Program-made: the position numbers and the translations under genes
Source of the DNA: a virus
DNA: 46,952 nucleotides
Strand: one strand, 5' to 3'
IMG/VR virus record: IMGVR_UViG_3300037189_018157
Span: 1-46,952 of that record
In this document: piece by piece, positions 15,790 to 23,123 of the stretch
Position numbering within the stretch: the first letter of the stretch is position 1
Layout of the letters: every line of letters begins with the position of its first letter
Notes under the pieces: model-generated
Seen by the model: the letters and a program-made list of their open reading frames with translations, nothing else
What the model was told of the DNA's origin: nothing
Databases searched by the model: none

Positions 15790-17367
15790 TTAGGAGTTTA
15801 GTTTACGGGTTTTAACTGCGTAGTTTGTTTCGATTTCGTTAACGTTAGTTGCAAGACGAAGTCTACCTTCGACCTTATCTCGCATAGCTGCAATCTGCGT
15901 TTCATTGATTACGGCTTGCGGCGTAACACGTTTAATTTCATCAATTACATGATGCTGTTGTACTTCTTCATTCTCTGCAAATGCGTTAAACATTGCATCT
16001 TTGAAGACGTTATCGATTTCTGCGCCAGAAAACTTGTCTGCAGCTTTTGACAAAGCCACTGTATCAAAGTTTTCAATTCTTCTTCCAAACTTCTTAATCA
16101 CCACATTGAAGATATCTTCCTTATCTTCCTGACTTGGGAGGTCAACCCAGAACCACTCATCGAACCGACCCTTGCGGATCAATTCCATGGGCAAGATCAA
16201 ATGATTGTTTGAAGTTGCGATAATGAACGCCGGGCTCTTACGATCAGACATCCATGTTAGAATAGAACCGAACGACCTAGAGCTTGTGCCACTATCGCCC
16301 TGACCCGATACTGCACCAGTATTAAGATATTTCTCAACCTCGTCAATCTGCAATACGCAGCGACCGATCGATTCAACTGTCTTAATCATGTCTGCGAAGT
16401 TTTGCTCAGTTTCGCCGACATATTTACTGAACAGCTTGCCCAAATCTAGCTGGAACAGCGGGAAACCCAATTCGTTAGCAATTGCTTTACTAATGAGTGT
16501 TTTACCGCAACCGGCTATACCAGCAAGCCCGATACCCTTGGGGAACGGGAGCTTGTATTCTCTAGCTCGTGCCGAGAAGGCATGCTTCCGTGTTATGGCC
16601 CAGTCCTTTACACCTTCAAGCCCACCTACGTTATCGAAGGTGATATCGGTTTCAATGTAAGTAAGCAGTCCGCTCTTCTTGACCTGCTGGATCTTCTCCT
16701 TGAATACACTCTTAACGAAAGGAGGATTAAATCCTTTGTTAGTTACAAACGCTAGCGAGAAGGCATTCTCAATCTCGACATCGGTCATGCCCTTAGCCGC
16801 TTCTACGGCTGCTTCTCTAATCGTATTCGGGAGTTCCAACTTGTCTGTTTCTTCTTTACCTGCGTTTGCAGACTCATGAATAAACGACAGCTGCTCATTA
16901 ATAGCTTCGGTTGTTGGTAAGCTGAAATCCAGCAACTGAAATGCCTTGTTAAGCTCTATTGGAATCTTAACCAACGGAGCAATAACTAGAACACAACTAT
17001 TTACCGCCTTCAGCAAATCAGAGGCATTTTTGAATGCTCGGATAATTTGAAGCTTCTTAAGCGGATTATCAAACTGCAGATGAAAGTCCTTCAATACAAA
17101 GATTAACGGACGTTCTGAGTTTCTACAGCTATTGGCAATGATTGTGAATAAGCTTACGGGATCTTGCGAATCACCGATAGGTTTACTCATATTAAACTCA
17201 TCCACCTTCTCCCTCAAACCCAGCAGGCTATCCCACTCCATGATAGTATGGGTGGGGTTGAGGCTCTTGAATATATCATTACATACTCGCGATTCTTCGT
17301 GAGTAGAGATGTACAATGCACTGTAAGATGCATCAACATAGTTTTTTAACTCCTGTGTGAAGTTCAT
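15790..17367 (-). CDS. AAA+ ATPase of the Ycf46 type
   Basis: A 525-aa AAA+ protein. The N-terminal domain (YSALYISTHEESRVCNDIF, 15-33) matches the Ycf46 opening, in which a short strand is followed by T.EE.RV. The AAA+ core starts at FDNVGGLEGVKDW (244-256). Walker A is GIAGCGKT (283-290), Walker B VLQIDEVEKY (338-347), sensor 1 IIATSNN (382-388), and the arginine-finger segment RKGRFDEWFW starts at 398. A helical lid completes the core. Ycf46 is found in cyanobacteria, plastids and many other bacteria, and its function is not settled. The neighbours here are DUF3150, DUF1257/Ycf35 and DUF2997 genes, so this is the motor of a conserved module. An unfoldase or remodelling role is an inference from the AAA+ class. 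No protease domain is present. Confidence 0.88.
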   Translation of the reverse strand: MNFTQELKNYVDASYSALYISTHEESRVCNDIFKSLNPTHTIMEWDSLLGLREKVDEFNMSKPIGDSQDPVSLFTIIANSCRNSERPLIFVLKDFHLQFDNPLKKLQIIRAFKNASDLLKAVNSCVLVIAPLVKIPIELNKAFQLLDFSLPTTEAINEQLSFIHESANAGKEETDKLELPNTIREAAVEAAKGMTDVEIENAFSLAFVTNKGFNPPFVKSVFKEKIQQVKKSGLLTYIETDITFDNVGGLEGVKDWAITRKHAFSARAREYKLPFPKGIGLAGIAGCGKTLISKAIANELGFPLFQLDLGKLFSKYVGETEQNFADMIKTVESIGRCVLQIDEVEKYLNTGAVSGQGDSGTSSRSFGSILTWMSDRKSPAFIIATSNNHLILPMELIRKGRFDEWFWVDLPSQEDKEDIFNVVIKKFGRRIENFDTVALSKAADKFSGAEIDNVFKDAMFNAFAENEEVQQHHVIDEIKRVTPQAVINETQIAAMRDKVEGRLRLATNVNEIETNYAVKTRKLNS

Positions 17368-17846
17368 GATCTTTTAACCTTAATATACAACTGCGACGGC
17401 ATGTTATTGTTTTTGAAGTTAATCACCTCGTTCATTAGCGAAGCAATATTCTCCGGTTTGAAGTTAAACGCACGTAATAATCTTTTAATTACATAATGCG
17501 TGAGAAGCTCATCGGCATCAGCCGCCTCTCTGGAATATCTACTATTATTTACGGGATCCATTTGAGAAATTAAATAAGTTGCGTATCTAAGGAGCAGATG
17601 CTCGTTAAATACGAAATTATTCATATTCAATGGGATAAACGCAGGCCCAGTTGGAATTACCTCTGATGGTAAGTCCAACTTTGGTTTGGGCTTGCGGCCT
17701 CGCTTTTTAGGAACAGGTGGAGGCTCGTCTACAACTTTTGGTTGTTTCTTTACTGAGGCTTTTGCGGCTCTTACCTTTTTAACTTTAACTTCAACAACTG
17801 GAACTAACGGTTTTGGCTTATTCTTAGAACCTTTCGGTCGTCCCAT
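17364..17846 (-). CDS. AT-hook-like basic protein
   Basis: I start this 160-aa protein at ATG 17846, giving MGRPKGSKNKPKP, an AT-hook-like element. A longer frame to 17909 would overlap the 74-aa gene by 86 bases, against 23 with this start. A second basic element KKRGRKPKPKLD lies near residues 46-57, after a Lys/Ala/Val linker of the kind seen in histone-like tails. The C-terminal ~90 residues are helical and could form a domain (MNNFVFNEHLLLRYATYLIS). It may bind AT-rich DNA. The stop overlaps the start of the Ycf46-type ATPase by 4 bases. Confidence 0.75.
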   Translation of the reverse strand: MGRPKGSKNKPKPLVPVVEVKVKKVRAAKASVKKQPKVVDEPPPVPKKRGRKPKPKLDLPSEVIPTGPAFIPLNMNNFVFNEHLLLRYATYLISQMDPVNNSRYSREAADADELLTHYVIKRLLRAFNFKPENIASLMNEVINFKNNNMPSQLYIKVKRS

Positions 17847-18048
17847 ACATGTCGTTAATGTTAGCAAACTCCACGGCTGCTTCCTCGATGACGTGTGTCT
17901 CTTTGTCATCGAGCTCTAGTTCAATTGATACAGGAGCTGTCTGCCTATATCCGCGAACCGTACCTTTTTTGCCTAGCAATGAATTATCAAATAAATCCAT
18001 TTGCGCCACTACAACACGATCTCCAATTTTAAATCTCTTTTTGTTCAC
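17824..18048 (-). CDS. 74-aa protein with SH3/KOW-like beta layout, GTG start
   Basis: The start is GTG at 18048. The sequence FKIGDRVVVAQMD...GKKGTVRGYRQ looks like a small SH3- or KOW-type beta barrel (GDxVxV, then GxxGTVxG). Such folds bind nucleic acid or protein. The N-terminus overlaps the 49-aa gene by 20 bases and the C-terminus overlaps the AT-hook-like gene. The fold is inferred from pattern alone. Confidence 0.65.
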   Translation of the reverse strand: MNKKRFKIGDRVVVAQMDLFDNSLLGKKGTVRGYRQTAPVSIELELDDKETHVIEEAAVEFANINDMYGTTERF

Positions 18049-18178
18049 CAGCTTCTTTATTCTTTCTATTTACCAATGCTCCTTTGACAGTCCCGGTTTG
18101 AATTTTGGGACTTAGAACTCTACGCATGGGCTCCACGCGTTTATCTCTTGATATGTAGTTACGTAAGGTTTTTCGCAT
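18029..18178 (-). CDS. 49-aa strongly basic protein
   Basis: It starts at ATG 18178 (MRKTLRNYISRDKRVEPMRR) and ends at TAA 18029, overlapping the next gene by 20 bases. It is rich in Arg and Lys, without cysteines or hydrophobic segments, and probably binds nucleic acid. I recognise no family. The short overlap with a neighbour in a different frame is typical of this operon. Confidence 0.6.
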   Translation of the reverse strand: MRKTLRNYISRDKRVEPMRRVLSPKIQTGTVKGALVNRKNKEAGEQKEI

Positions 18179-18210
18179 ATAACTTGACTTAATTAAGAAG
18201 TTTTCTTATT

Positions 18211-18357
18211 TTAAGACAATAAATTTTTAATTGCACGAACAATTATTTGTTCGGTTATTATTAAAAATCTTTCTATACAGCGAAAACACAGTTCAATCAG
18301 GATTTCTACATTATCCAAATCTTTTTTAGGTACTTTACGGTATTTCGACTTCCTCAT
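18211..18357 (-). CDS. 48-aa protein at the head of the left operon
   Basis: It starts at ATG 18357 and ends at TAA 18211. A basic N-terminus (MRKSKYRKVPKKDL) is followed by a hydrophobic helix with two cysteines (LIELCFRCIERFLII). Its start lies 2 bases from the terminase start on the other strand. If it is translated, its promoter must lie inside the terminase gene, or it is read from transcripts coming from 20075 and beyond. Support is limited to an intact frame and sensible composition. Confidence 0.45.
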   Translation of the reverse strand: MRKSKYRKVPKKDLDNVEILIELCFRCIERFLIITEQIIVRAIKNLLS

Positions 18358-18359
18358 CT

Positions 18360-20078
18360 ATGGAATCTAAAATAGTTAGTTTGTTTAATAGCAAAATCCC
18401 TAAATCGGTTTTCCTTGCGAGGCAGCTCATATTTTCCCAAATACCAACTTCGGCATTTATTGAAAAATATTTGAACGACAACGAAGGGAGACGTCAGGAT
18501 TTATCCCGCTTTCCTATGATGAGGTACATATATGACAATATGCCTCAAAAGTTGCTTTTAAAGTGCAGTAGAAAAACTTTAAAATCAACGCTACTGAGTA
18601 ACATCATTTGTTTGAATTTACTCAGGTGGAATCACTATCACATGCTTTACGTGGCTCCTCAAGAAGCATCTACAAAATACTTTTCATCAAACTATGTAGG
18701 ACCGAGGTTTGATAGTCCAGACGTCAAAAAACTATTCGTCTCTGGATGGGAAAAGAACGACGTATACGAAAAAATATTTGCTGACTCAAACAGCTCAATT
18801 TTATTCAAATACGCCAAGGAAGATGCAACTCGGTGTCGTGGACCTGCTACTGATCATAATATCCACGACGAAGTTCAAGATATGAATTTTGATATATTGC
18901 CGATTATCAAAGAAACAATGGCATTATCTGAATTTAAACGAGAGTTCTTTGCCGGAACACCGTTAACTACAGATAACACCATTAATAGGCTTTGGGAGAC
19001 ATCAGCTATGTTGGAGTGGGCAACCAAATGCGAAGGTTGCAATCATTGGAATATGCTTACTATTGAAAACAACCCGATTAAGATGATTCGGGAAGATGGG
19101 TTTTCTTGTTCCGCGTGTAGCAAAGTGCTGAACACCGTCAATGGTGAATGGGTTTCTAGCTATCTACCTGGTACTGGTAAAAAACCAAATGTCGTCGGCT
19201 ATCATCTAGCTCAGCCGATTCTTCCGTTTTATAATCAAACTGAGAAAGAATGGAGTGAAATCTATAGAAAAGTCACCGACGGCAAATATGGTGTACACCA
19301 AATTTATAACGAGGTTTTTGGCTTAGCCTACGATGTAGGTATGAAACCCATCACGGAACTAGAACTAAAGAAGTTGTGTGTATTAGGACCTAGTCGTGGA
19401 CCTAATGGAGAATTTAAGATTTTAGATGAGCATAAGTCTAGATATAAGAAGTTTACTTCAGGTGTTGACTGGGGTGTGAATATGGTTACGTCTCGAACAG
19501 CTGTTGTACACGGAGCTATTCGAGATGATGGAATTTACGAAGTATTTGACGCCAAGATCTTTGAATCTTTAAATTACAAAGAACATATTCAAGAAGTGGC
19601 TCAAATGTCAAATAAGGTTAGATCGGTTGTAACTGCCGACGGTGGACCTGATCCAATCAGAGCGCACGAACTTGGTGAGCTAGTTACCCCGCAGCGCATC
19701 CTAATAGCCCGCTACGGGCACGGGAAGGTTGTACAGTTCTATGACATGCCAAGAGGTGCACAGAGCTGGAAAGAAAACCGCTACGTCTTACACAGAAGCG
19801 ATTGTCTTTCATTCACCTTCCGTATGTTGAAGGGTGGCAAAATTCTTTTCCCTGATTATGGAGAAATGAAAACTGCTTTAGGCGATATTCTTAATGAATT
19901 CATTGAAGTCAAAGAAAACGCCTTAGTGCAAGAACTGATGTATCGTCACGATCCAACTAAACCAGACGATTTCTTACACGCGCTGACTTATGCAGTGGTG
20001 GCTGCTTATACCGCTGTGGGTGATCCGCTTTTGGCTGGACCATCAAGCTCGGCGCTGGAATTAACAAATACCGACTAA
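18360..20078 (+). CDS. Terminase large subunit
   Basis: A 572-aa DNA-packaging motor, with an ATPase that pumps DNA into the prohead and a nuclease that cuts the concatemer. The ATPase part has a terminase-type Walker A, CSRKTLKST (69-77), and a Walker B ending HDE (169-171). A coupling-type motif FFAGTPLT lies at 196-203. A zinc-finger-like insert with C224/C227 and C250/C253 lies between the domains. The C-terminal RNase H-like nuclease shows D370 in SGVDWG, D427 in TADGGPDP and the pair D536/D537 in KPDDFLHAL. It resembles GpA-type terminases in having the zinc insert. It is the only plus-strand gene between 1 and 25257, and its end overlaps the convergent 71-aa gene by 4 bases. No small terminase gene is recognised nearby. 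Confidence 0.92.
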   Translation: MESKIVSLFNSKIPKSVFLARQLIFSQIPTSAFIEKYLNDNEGRRQDLSRFPMMRYIYDNMPQKLLLKCSRKTLKSTLLSNIICLNLLRWNHYHMLYVAPQEASTKYFSSNYVGPRFDSPDVKKLFVSGWEKNDVYEKIFADSNSSILFKYAKEDATRCRGPATDHNIHDEVQDMNFDILPIIKETMALSEFKREFFAGTPLTTDNTINRLWETSAMLEWATKCEGCNHWNMLTIENNPIKMIREDGFSCSACSKVLNTVNGEWVSSYLPGTGKKPNVVGYHLAQPILPFYNQTEKEWSEIYRKVTDGKYGVHQIYNEVFGLAYDVGMKPITELELKKLCVLGPSRGPNGEFKILDEHKSRYKKFTSGVDWGVNMVTSRTAVVHGAIRDDGIYEVFDAKIFESLNYKEHIQEVAQMSNKVRSVVTADGGPDPIRAHELGELVTPQRILIARYGHGKVVQFYDMPRGAQSWKENRYVLHRSDCLSFTFRMLKGGKILFPDYGEMKTALGDILNEFIEVKENALVQELMYRHDPTKPDDFLHALTYAVVAAYTAVGDPLLAGPSSSALELTNTD

Positions 20079-20290
20079 CCGTTCAACCCGTGGTCATCCA
20101 TTATCTTGTGAATATTGCGTAATTCGAATCTGACTTTTGAATAAAGGTTTTTCAACTTATTCTCAAGTTCTTGAAACTTCTCAGTATCACCTTCCGGCAA
20201 TGCGAGAAGTTCTTTATGATAATCGTCTACTTGCGCGTTCAACCAACGTAAATTGATTGTTGCGTCATCAAGTTTGTCATTAAGACTCAT
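20075..20290 (-). CDS. Unknown 71-aa helical protein
   Basis: A charged protein with heptad spacing (LDDATINLRWLNAQVDDYHK, then FQELENKLKNLYSKVRF), probably a small two-helix coiled coil. It overlaps the upstream 188-aa gene by one base (TAATG) and ends tail to tail with terminase. Function unknown. Confidence 0.7.
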   Translation of the reverse strand: MSLNDKLDDATINLRWLNAQVDDYHKELLALPEGDTEKFQELENKLKNLYSKVRFELRNIHKIMDDHGLNG

Positions 20291-20856
20291 TAATTATTCT
20301 TTTCTAAGTAGTCTAGGATAAACTCCACCCTGGCATTGAATAGCTCTTTCAATGCTTCATTTTTATCATCGTCGTTAGCCGGAGAAGATTCCGGCATTAT
20401 TGCGTTTAGAAATATCTTTGGTGCTTTGTGCATGCCGTATTCGTAAAATACTTTACCGGCGTAGGCCTTGACTTCATCGCTATAATCAATTTTCTCATCA
20501 TCATCGGAGGTACCTTGCTTGATCAAGGCGACCTCAGCCAAAGCTACGGCAATTTCCTCAGCTTCTAGAGGATCAATCTCCATATGATCTGTTGCAGAGT
20601 TATTAAACAAATTACTTACAACTTCAAACACACGCCAATCTGTTTCAAATTGATTTGTGGTCATAACGGTAATTGCAGCCTGGAGCTTGTCAGCTTGTAG
20701 GTCTGTTACCGTGATATCATAATCGGATTCGATCTGGTGCTTTAGCAGTTCAGGTTCCCACGTGAGGGCTGCATTGCCGTATTTATTTAATGTAGCAACT
20801 AATAATGCGAAAGAAGGAGCTTTTTCTTCTTTAAAGATATTTCTAGAAAAAATCAT
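20290..20856 (-). CDS. Unknown 188-aa acidic protein
   Basis: An acidic, helical, soluble protein. The segment LQAAITVMTTNQFETDWRVF followed by EVVSNLFNN suggests a helical repeat-like fold. The C-terminus is acidic (SSPANDDDKNEALKELF). I know similar-looking genes beside phage packaging genes but cannot name a family. It lies 3 bases after the pyrimidine-dimer-glycosylase-like gene and is coupled to the 71-aa gene. Confidence 0.75.
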   Translation of the reverse strand: MIFSRNIFKEEKAPSFALLVATLNKYGNAALTWEPELLKHQIESDYDITVTDLQADKLQAAITVMTTNQFETDWRVFEVVSNLFNNSATDHMEIDPLEAEEIAVALAEVALIKQGTSDDDEKIDYSDEVKAYAGKVFYEYGMHKAPKIFLNAIMPESSPANDDDKNEALKELFNARVEFILDYLEKNN

Positions 20857-20859
20857 ATT

Positions 20860-21300
20860 TTATTCTTTGTTAATTTGGACGGGCCAAATGTAGTCTTGGA
20901 TTGGGGCTTCTTTCCAATCGTATTTTTTATAAAAAGAAAAATCCTTATGCAACAAGGCGGCTCTATGAGAGGCATGTAGCTTTTCATCTCCCAACCAAGT
21001 TGGATCGGATTGATCAGAATATAAATCTAGATACGCGCTAATTTTATCATAACACGTATCCTTGTAACCCAGGTTAATCCACTGCGTACACATAACTAAA
21101 CCATATTTGGCTAGTTGATATTCGTGCCCCACCCACATTAGCCTAGCTGGGTGATTCATCCATGGAACCTTGGGTGTGCTTCTCAGTTTTATGCCTACTG
21201 CTAGCAATTGTAGACACTCTACTCTTTGTTTACCTAATCGTCTGTAATCTAATACTTCGGCGCTTTTCTCAAAACTGCGATACGGCAGAAAGGTTTGCAA
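20860..21300 (-). CDS. Pyrimidine dimer DNA glycosylase-like protein
   Basis: A 146-aa protein with a TTG start at 21300; the family signature MQTFLPY at the N-terminus supports that start. The following RSFEKSAEVLDYRRLGKQRVE, then WMNHPARLMWVGHEYQLAKYG, fits the Pyr_excise (MSMEG_6728-type) family. T4 DenV, the founding member, cuts at UV-induced pyrimidine dimers; these shorter relatives are uncharacterised. It could repair phage DNA, but catalytic equivalence to DenV is not shown. It lies 1 base after the small basic 42-aa gene. Confidence 0.75.
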   Translation of the reverse strand: MQTFLPYRSFEKSAEVLDYRRLGKQRVECLQLLAVGIKLRSTPKVPWMNHPARLMWVGHEYQLAKYGLVMCTQWINLGYKDTCYDKISAYLDLYSDQSDPTWLGDEKLHASHRAALLHKDFSFYKKYDWKEAPIQDYIWPVQINKE

Positions 21301-21301
21301 T

Positions 21302-21430
21302 TTAGTAATTTTCTTTTCGACGTTTTTGTTTGTTAGGTTTGTTTATTCGCTTACCTTCCTTTGACTTATTCCTGGGTTTGAATTTTTCGAAGTTTCCAGC
21401 GACTTCAAATTTTTTCTTACCTAAACCCAT
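21302..21430 (-). CDS. 42-aa very basic protein
   Basis: Starts at ATG 21430 (MGLGKKKFEVAGNFEKFKP) and ends at TAA 21302, one base before the glycosylase-like start. Over a third of residues are Lys or Arg (GKRINKPNKQKRRKE), so it probably binds nucleic acid. Between it and the terminator at 21546 lie about 115 AT-rich bases without a gene. That stretch likely holds the promoter for this gene and the following ones, although I cannot point to specific boxes. Confidence 0.6.
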   Translation of the reverse strand: MGLGKKKFEVAGNFEKFKPRNKSKEGKRINKPNKQKRRKENY

Positions 21431-21545
21431 AACCAAAAGAAATAAACGAATATACGTTCATAGTTTGTATCATTTGCTTTGTATTTGAATAATTGTATTA
21501 ACTGAGTATGAACCTAACTTATAAACAGTTTTTATTCAAATCGCA

Positions 21546-21581
21546 ATAAAAAAATGGGGCAACTCCTTTCGGAATCACCCC
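21546..21581 (-). terminator. Intrinsic terminator after tRNA-Ser/60-aa gene
   Basis: On the minus strand GGGGTGATTCC pairs with GGAGTTGCCCC (11 pairs including G-U) around a GAAA tetraloop, followed by ATTTTTTT. This is a textbook rho-independent terminator. It ends the transcript carrying the tRNA genes and small genes to its right. A second palindrome, CCGCAATTGCGG, lies just upstream at 21583-21594. Confidence 0.85.
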
Positions 21582-21604
21582 TCCGCAATTGCGGGAAGTT
21601 GAAG

Positions 21605-21787
21605 TCAATTAAGTAGTTCTAGAGAAACTGTTTTCTTAATTAAAACCCACTCATGTTCTGGTTTTTTTTGTTTTTTAAATGCTAGCTTTTCCTGTGCATC
21701 TTCCAAACTGAGAGTTTCATATTCAGTCCAAAAGTTTGCGCCAATGCCTTCAAATCCTACAAGGTATTCAACGCGGGTTGTATTCAT
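21605..21787 (-). CDS. Unknown 60-aa protein after tRNA-Ser
   Basis: The start is set at ATG 21787 (MNTTRVEYLVGFEGIGANFW), 6 bases past the tRNA-Ser 3' end. The longer frame to 21874 is a translation of the tRNA itself and is rejected. The protein has an N-terminal beta-like region and a basic middle (KLAFKKQKKPEHEW). Function unknown. A terminator follows 24 bases downstream. Confidence 0.65.
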   Translation of the reverse strand: MNTTRVEYLVGFEGIGANFWTEYETLSLEDAQEKLAFKKQKKPEHEWVLIKKTVSLELLN

Positions 21788-21792
21788 ACTAA

Positions 21793-21880
21793 TGGCGGAC
21801 AGGGTGGGATTCGAACCCACGGTACCTTTCAGTACTACAGTTTTCAAGACTGTCGCAATAGACCACTCTACCACCTGTCC
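21793..21880 (-). tRNA. tRNA-Ser (anticodon UGA)
   Basis: Acceptor GGACAGG pairs with CCTGTCC and is followed by G and an encoded CCA. The anticodon arm is ACAGT CTTGAAA ACTGT, giving UGA. A long variable arm (TACTGAAAGGTA) is as expected for serine. The T-arm GTGGG TTCGAAT CCCAC is standard. It decodes UCA, and with U34 possibly more of the UCN box. Confidence 0.95.
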
Positions 21881-21882
21881 AA

Positions 21883-22101
21883 TTATCTTTCACCTTGAAT
21901 AATCTTTGAGGCGCTGTAATCGGCCTGTGATTGATCCGGTATATCGCTTAAATCAATCATATCATTCGGATCACCACCACGTCTAATATAATCTCTACCT
22001 CCGTCTACAAATACTGATTTGCATTTGCAGAATTTAAAATCATGCCTGTGTGTGGATTCGATTATATCATTACACTTTCTGCATTGTATTTTGTTAATCA
22101 T
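21883..22101 (-). CDS. Small zinc-ribbon protein
   Basis: A 72-aa protein with CRKC at 7-10 and CKC at 28-30, a likely zinc ribbon, followed by VDGGRDYIRRGGDP. This arrangement (IQCxxCxDxIES...HDFxxCxC...VDGGxDYxRR) is a recurrent phage and Gram-positive small protein family, DUF7695 if I recall correctly. Function unknown. It ends 2 bases before the tRNA-Ser 5' end and overlaps the 100-aa gene by 4 bases. Confidence 0.75.
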   Translation of the reverse strand: MINKIQCRKCNDIIESTHRHDFKFCKCKSVFVDGGRDYIRRGGDPNDMIDLSDIPDQSQADYSASKIIQGER

Positions 22102-22400
22102 TTGAGTACTGAAGAACTATGAGTTGTTATGTTTATCATTGCTCGTGCAATCTCATCCCAATTAATTCTATGACAAGTGGATGACAAAAGATCCTTTACG
22201 AATCCATCAGGTATTTTTTCTATATCCATAGATGTCTCAACATGCTCTTCAAAAGAAGCAGCCAAACTATCTATCATTTCATCCATATCCGCATCTGGCT
22301 TTTCTTTTACCAAGTTCTCGGTCAATGATAAAAACTGGGATTGATGATGCAGATTACAATTCCAAGTTTCCCAATTTGACCAACCATTATAAATGCTCAT
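22098..22400 (-). CDS. Small protein with YNGWSNWETWN motif
   Basis: A 100-aa protein beginning MSIYNGWSNWETWNCNLHHQ. The YNGWTNYETWN opening is seen in many short phage and bacterial proteins of unknown function. The rest is acidic and helical (EKPDADMDEMIDSLAASFEE) with a C-terminal CHRINWDEIARAMIN segment. It is coupled to the zinc-ribbon gene by a 4-base overlap. Confidence 0.75.
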   Translation of the reverse strand: MSIYNGWSNWETWNCNLHHQSQFLSLTENLVKEKPDADMDEMIDSLAASFEEHVETSMDIEKIPDGFVKDLLSSTCHRINWDEIARAMINITTHSSSVLK

Positions 22401-22405
22401 AATTT

Positions 22406-22591
22406 CTATTCTTCATTTTTTGGCAATTGCCATAAATCTGTTTCACCCCATTCGTCAATGACCGAGGAATAAATCATAAACCAGTTGTATACCGGATATA
22501 AATCCACACAGTCAAAATACAATGTTAGACTGATCATATGACCAATCCAGTACATGATTCGAGTGGGTAACCAAGCGATTAAGTATTTCAT
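22406..22591 (-). CDS. 61-aa probable membrane protein
   Basis: Start set at ATG 22591 (MKYLIAWLPTRIMYWIGHMI), 15 bases past the tRNA-Leu. The longer frame to 22672 translates the tRNA. The first 40 residues are hydrophobic and aromatic, enough for one membrane segment or a hairpin. The C-terminus is acidic (DEWGETDLWQLPKNEE). Function unknown. Confidence 0.65.
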   Translation of the reverse strand: MKYLIAWLPTRIMYWIGHMISLTLYFDCVDLYPVYNWFMIYSSVIDEWGETDLWQLPKNEE

Positions 22592-22605
22592 AATATATAA
22601 AGTAA

Positions 22606-22686
22606 TGCGGGGAGGGGGACTTGAACCCCCACGGTTTTCACCACTGGCTTCTAAGACCAGCGCGTCTGCCATTTCGCCATCTCCGC
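22606..22686 (-). tRNA. tRNA-Leu (anticodon UAG)
   Basis: Anticodon arm CTGGT CTTAGAA GCCAG gives UAG, which decodes CUA. A long variable arm is present, as expected for leucine. T-arm GGGGG TTCAAGT CCCCC is strong. The acceptor GCGGAGA/TCCCCGC has one A-C mismatch at the fifth pair. The discriminator is A and no CCA is encoded. Confidence 0.92.
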
Positions 22687-22715
22687 TTGTTACTTATCTA
22701 TAAACTTAATTATTT

Positions 22716-23123
22716 TTATTTCAAGGTTTTTTGATGCTTGCGTAGAGTTTCAGCTTGAATCTCCATTAGTAATTCGAACTCCGCTCTACGAGGGGTATTT
22801 CTCATTTGATCTGCTGAGATTTTCACCAACCGGAAACTCTCGGTTGTTTGTACGTATTTTTTCTTAGCAACCATATAGTTATAGTACTCCTCCACTTTGT
22901 GAAGGCGCATTAATTCGGATCTGCGTTCCCAACCGATGTCAGGGTCCCAACTTAATGAAGTATACGCTATTTTAAACGTAGCATACGATTGTCCCTGGCT
23001 ATGCCCATCACGTAACTCATGTTCAGTAATTTTTACAATTACTCCTGGGCGCTGGATGGTATTACACGTTGTGACAACCAAATCACCTACATATAATTCG
23101 TTATTAAAATGATCTATCGCCAT
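22716..23123 (-). CDS. Unknown 135-aa protein, paralogue of the next gene upstream
   Basis: A beta-rich N-terminal half (LYVGDLVVTTCNTIQRPGVIVKI, then FKIAYTSLSWD) and a helical C-terminal half. The arrangement GDLVV...V.KI....KIAY, followed by RRSELMRLHKV, parallels the 97-aa protein at 23104-23397 (GDLIIHS...VREI...KIAYPVEI...RIRKSSLRSAQVV). I read them as diverged duplicates of an SH3-like domain. The two genes overlap by 20 bases. Function unknown. Confidence 0.75.
   Translation of the reverse strand: MAIDHFNNELYVGDLVVTTCNTIQRPGVIVKITEHELRDGHSQGQSYATFKIAYTSLSWDPDIGWERRSELMRLHKVEEYYNYMVAKKKYVQTTESFRLVKISADQMRNTPRRAEFELLMEIQAETLRKHQKTLK

Noticed and set aside
18184-18215. TTGACT followed by TATTTT as a plus-strand promoter for terminase
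   Set aside because: The spacing is acceptable but the -10 is poor, and the host promoter type is unknown; not enough to annotate.
21788-21874. N-terminal extension of the 60-aa gene (MVEWSIATVLKT...)
   Set aside because: It is the translation of tRNA-Ser; the real start is taken after the tRNA. The same applies to the extensions at 22592-22672 (tRNA-Leu) and 23398-23436 (tRNA-Val).
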